NCBI GenBank assembly: GCA_030615025.1
Contig: JAUXAB010000021.1
Span: forward strand, 1-50,698
Length of the DNA: 50,698 nt
Reading direction: 5' to 3'
Origin: Phycisphaerae bacterium
GTDB taxonomy: Bacteria; Planctomycetota; Phycisphaerae; Sedimentisphaerales; Anaerobacaceae
The first letter of the stretch is position 1, and the number at the start of each line of letters is the position of its first letter. Both the position numbers and the translations under genes were made by a program. Below, piece by piece: positions 49,301 through 50,698 of this stretch. The notes beneath the pieces were generated by a model. It made no database searches and was not told the DNA's origin. It worked only from the letters and a program-made list of their open reading frames with translations.

Positions 49301-49766
49301 TCTGACAAAGACAGGCCGAAATGCCGGCTCAAAAATGGCCGTCTTTATACTTGAAGATTTGCAGGGACAGGTCGAAGTGGTAATGTTCCCGGACGTGTTG
49401 AATAAATTCGGCGATTTATTAGTTGCCGACAGTATCGTTTTTGTAAAGGGAAAACTCGATTATAGAAGGGAAAAACCCAACATCTTAGCTGTGGAGCTGA
49501 TAACTCTGGAGAACGTCAGGGAAAAGTTAGCTGCGAAGGTCAGGATTCGGCTGGATGCAAAGGATGTTACCAAAGAAAAGATAGCAACCATAAAAAGCAT
49601 CTGCCAGAGCCACAGAGGTAGAAGCCCTGTTTACGTAGCGATAAGAACCGATAAAGGCAAGGTCTACGCAACTGCCGACAGGGAGTTGTCCGTCAATCCC
49701 GACCTGGATTTTTGCCGAAAAATGCGACAACTCCTCGGCCCGGAAAACTTCCAATTGGCGAGGTAA
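46308..49766 (+). CDS. dnaE: DNA polymerase III alpha subunit
   Basis: This 1152-aa replicative polymerase catalytic subunit is of normal DnaE1 length. The N-terminal PHP domain has HLHLHSQYSLLDG and VAVTDHGNMFGAVEF. The C-family palm has GARGSAVGTLAGY and PDVDIDI with catalytic D397 and D399, and the third aspartate D549 in KMDFLGLKTL. The fingers carry YRPGPM, then GIMVYQEQVMRI. A helix-hairpin-helix region (GLAAVKGVGEKAV) and a C-terminal OB fold (VVIGGMITKIRF) complete it. AAGGA lies 12 bases before the ATG. It is monocistronic with its own promoter. Confidence 0.97.
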   Translation: MAKKGFTHLHLHSQYSLLDGAITFDKLLKRCKQLQMDAVAVTDHGNMFGAVEFYTKAAAAHIKPILGIEAYIAPGSRFDRTKTSIADAAYHLILLAQNNAGYQNLLKLASAGYTEGFYYRPRIDKEILAELNEGLIATSACLKGEIAAQLSKGDEKAAIATVEGYLKIFGPDRFFIEIQTHENDDPNVRQALIDLAKKMGLPLVATNDVHFLEADDHEAHNCLCAISTGKNADDPNRMIYPPDVYLKTPEQMHQLFAAAGQACDNTVAIAGRCNVELDLKRRHAPQFRPPDGSTPEEFLTRLCYEGAEQRFGEITEQIRGRLDRELDVIESKGFASYFLIVWDFCKYAHENNIPVGARGSAVGTLAGYCLGLCDVDPLRYDLLFERFMDPQRDEIPDVDIDICQAHRPQIIDYVRQKYGHVAQIITFGTMKARAVIRDVCRVLAVPLPEADRLAKLVPFSLDMTLDKALKTEPQLKQAYEKNEQIRKVIDICKKLEGLARHASVHAAGVVIADEPLTNFVPLYKASDSDDIITQYEGPMVEKVGLLKMDFLGLKTLSVLERACQLVKNIHGETIDLEKLDPTDPKVFQLFSAGKTKGIFQFESGGMQDLLMRMKPDRIEDLIAANALYRPGPMILIPDYIERKHSAKWSLPHPIMAEILDETYGIMVYQEQVMRICNRLGDIPLREAYALIKAISKKKARTIAKERERFVAGCVDKGLTGQQAKQIFELIERFAGYGFNKSHSTRYALIAYQTAYMKTHWPIEYMAALLTFEMDNTDKVVEYIAECREMAIEVLAPDINESGVDFTPLYKNEDDTKNKKGVIRFGLAAVKGVGEKAVEQIIAARREIGRFQSLFHFCENVDLRAANKQVIEALIKAGAFDRLGGNRAQMMAGLEKAMQIGASFQADKQNGQMTFFSQMTGGNDYSQDHQSLPNVPPWPELQMLAFEKQVLGFYVTSNPLSHHAEMINLYSTLNTSQLTDFSQVKQVVIGGMITKIRFNLTKTGRNAGSKMAVFILEDLQGQVEVVMFPDVLNKFGDLLVADSIVFVKGKLDYRREKPNILAVELITLENVREKLAAKVRIRLDAKDVTKEKIATIKSICQSHRGRSPVYVAIRTDKGKVYATADRELSVNPDLDFCRKMRQLLGPENFQLAR

Positions 49767-49817
49767 AAGCCTTTTCAAATAAATTTCACAAAATTTCAAA
49801 AAAATTTTACATTTCTA

Positions 49818-49846
49818 TTGCATTGTTCCGACTTATGGGTTATAGT
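49818..49846 (+). promoter_or_regulatory. Promoter of a possible small RNA
   Basis: TTGCAT (49818-49823) and TATAGT (49841-49846) are 17 bp apart. They point at a structured stretch with no open frame, 52 bases after the dnaE stop. Confidence 0.45.
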
Positions 49847-49850
49847 ATAT

Positions 49851-49935
49851 TAGGCCCGGGTGGGTAAACGTCGGCTTCATGCCGTGTGTTCGGGTGGCTT
49901 GTCTACCTGAATCTAGCCTACTACGGGTTTTATTT
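49851..49935 (+). ncRNA. Candidate structured small RNA downstream of dnaE
   Basis: TAGGC (49851-49855) pairs with GCCTA (49916-49920) as a closing stem. Inside are CGGC-TTCAT-GCCG (49872-49884) and a nine-pair hairpin TTCGGGTGG/CTACCTGAA (49889-49897 and 49903-49911). A T-rich tail starts at 49927. It follows a good promoter and overlaps the end of the convergent DUF3800 gene by a few codons. I could not match it to SRP, 6S, tmRNA or a riboswitch class I know. Confidence 0.4.
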
Positions 49936-50698
49936 TTTCTATCTCCAGCGGGTTCGAGTCGCTGTACCACTCACCATACGGTTTGTTCCTCGTATCATCC
50001 AAGTCCATGACTAACCGGTATGCCGGCGCAAGCAAGTGAAAGAATCTGTCTTCTCCGCGCTCAAACATTCGCTGCAAAGCCCAAAGATAGTAGTCAATAA
50101 CTTGCAATCCTGCATGTTGCGAAGGGTACGCTGACAGGAGGACTGTTCTGGTTTTTGAACAAATACCTGTCTTTTTCTCAAAGTTTAATTTTGCTTTCCT
50201 GATTGCTTCTTCAAGAGCAAGCCGCCGAACTGACTTGCCACGTCGGGAAAAAACGATACGATTCTTCTCGGCGGTATGTAAAAGCCTTTTGAAGAGTCTC
50301 TTTACAAGATCGTCGTAAATATCATCTGGAGAAAGCTTAGCTTTTCGCTGGTACAAGAAGCGAGCAGTCTTAACCAGATAGTCTTTGCGTTTGATTGCAA
50401 CTTGAACCTTGGCGCTAAATGCCGGCAATATTCTAAAAACCTCCCGCCTTACCTCCGGCGGGTCATCTGTCGCATGAAAACAAATCGCGGTCTTATTGGC
50501 CTCGGGTTGCATTGATGGGACATCTTTAAAGTAGGGATCCGCAAGCAATCCTGCCCTTAGTTGTTCGAGTTTACAGTGTGCCAGGTTCGGATCAGGTAGA
50601 TAGGCCACTCCGACCATAAACACCCGTGAAACTCCCTTTTTGCCGATAATTGTATGCCCGTGCCTATTGAAAAGCGTAAGGTCGCCTGCTTCGTCTAC
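49913..50698 (-). CDS. DUF3800 protein, N-terminus cut by window end
   Basis: The frame is open from the right edge to TAG at 49913, giving 262 residues. The first visible residues, VDEAGDLTLFNRHGHTIIG, match the DUF3800 opening (usually one or two hydrophobics before DExGD), so very few residues are missing. GTG 50623 is internal, not the start. A basic middle (KRLFKRLLHTAEKNRIVFSR) and the C-terminal VIDYYLWALQRMFERGEDRF are also family-like. DUF3800 proteins may be RNase H-fold nucleases and often sit in accessory or defence regions. The role is unproven. Confidence 0.85.
   Translation of the reverse strand, partial: VDEAGDLTLFNRHGHTIIGKKGVSRVFMVGVAYLPDPNLAHCKLEQLRAGLLADPYFKDVPSMQPEANKTAICFHATDDPPEVRREVFRILPAFSAKVQVAIKRKDYLVKTARFLYQRKAKLSPDDIYDDLVKRLFKRLLHTAEKNRIVFSRRGKSVRRLALEEAIRKAKLNFEKKTGICSKTRTVLLSAYPSQHAGLQVIDYYLWALQRMFERGEDRFFHLLAPAYRLVMDLDDTRNKPYGEWYSDSNPLEIEKIKPVVG

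Noticed and set aside
49950-49975. tRNA T-loop-like GGGTTCGAGTC
   Set aside because: Lies within the DUF3800 coding frame and no cloverleaf can be built around it.

Overview
The window looks like chromosome from an uncultured, probably anaerobic Gram-negative bacterium of the Planctomycetota, most likely class Phycisphaerae (inference). The envelope genes (secretin, TolC-type lipoprotein, AsmA-like protein, DegP-type protease) imply two membranes. Exported proteins with GENVGW repeats plus a dockerin-like tail, GLUG/PKD proteins, an exported-protein motif LEPxxPPQPTM, and a tandem repeat on the theme NKANF..MNVTS are things I associate with Phycisphaerae assemblies. No rRNA, tRNA, phage, transposase or CRISPR array was found.

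Layout: 1-2778 has a partial gene end and the two-gene NfnAB/SudAB flavoprotein (ferredoxin:NADP oxidoreductase). 2832-5146 (minus) is an ECF sigma factor, a membrane anti-sigma-like protein and an exported STN-domain-like protein. 5430-7908 (plus) is DUF1015 plus a class V aminotransferase. 7994-14777 (minus) holds a YbaK-type deacylase, an O-methyltransferase and an overlapping tripartite efflux operon (MacA-like adaptor, ATPase, MacB-like permease, TolC-like lipoprotein). 15343-22608 (plus) holds a Do-family protease, asd, truA, a glycosyltransferase, an unknown gene, DUF3795, YjbQ and a LysE-type exporter. 22612-30463 (minus) holds YihY, a large AsmA-like protein and the translation cluster rpsB-tsf-pyrH-frr. 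30917-36000 contains small exported proteins (beta-helix, GENVGW/dockerin, PPQPTM) and a secretin with a long Ala/Glu/Lys coiled-coil tail. 36228-41306 contains rimO, pgsA, a GH16-GH29-F5/8C multidomain glycosidase and thi4 under a TPP riboswitch. 41578-42520 is a dense repeat island. It is followed by a GLUG/PKD/FIMAH surface protein, dnaE, and a DUF3800 gene cut by the window end.

The most unusual property is not a gene. It is the density of short palindromic or phrase-like repeats, at least seven families in 50 kb. Several copies lie inside reading frames without breaking them: a GCCCCGTTAGA palindrome adds 21 codons to truA, a GGACCCCATTTTGC palindrome forms 13 codons of the efflux adaptor, an AT-rich phrase repeat encodes the N-terminus of the TolC-type lipoprotein, and another palindrome touches the YihY start. 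In the GCCCCGTTAGA family the bases inside the conserved arms differ between copies but stay complementary, so the hairpin appears to be what is kept. Family names and taxonomic statements come from recognition, not from any search.
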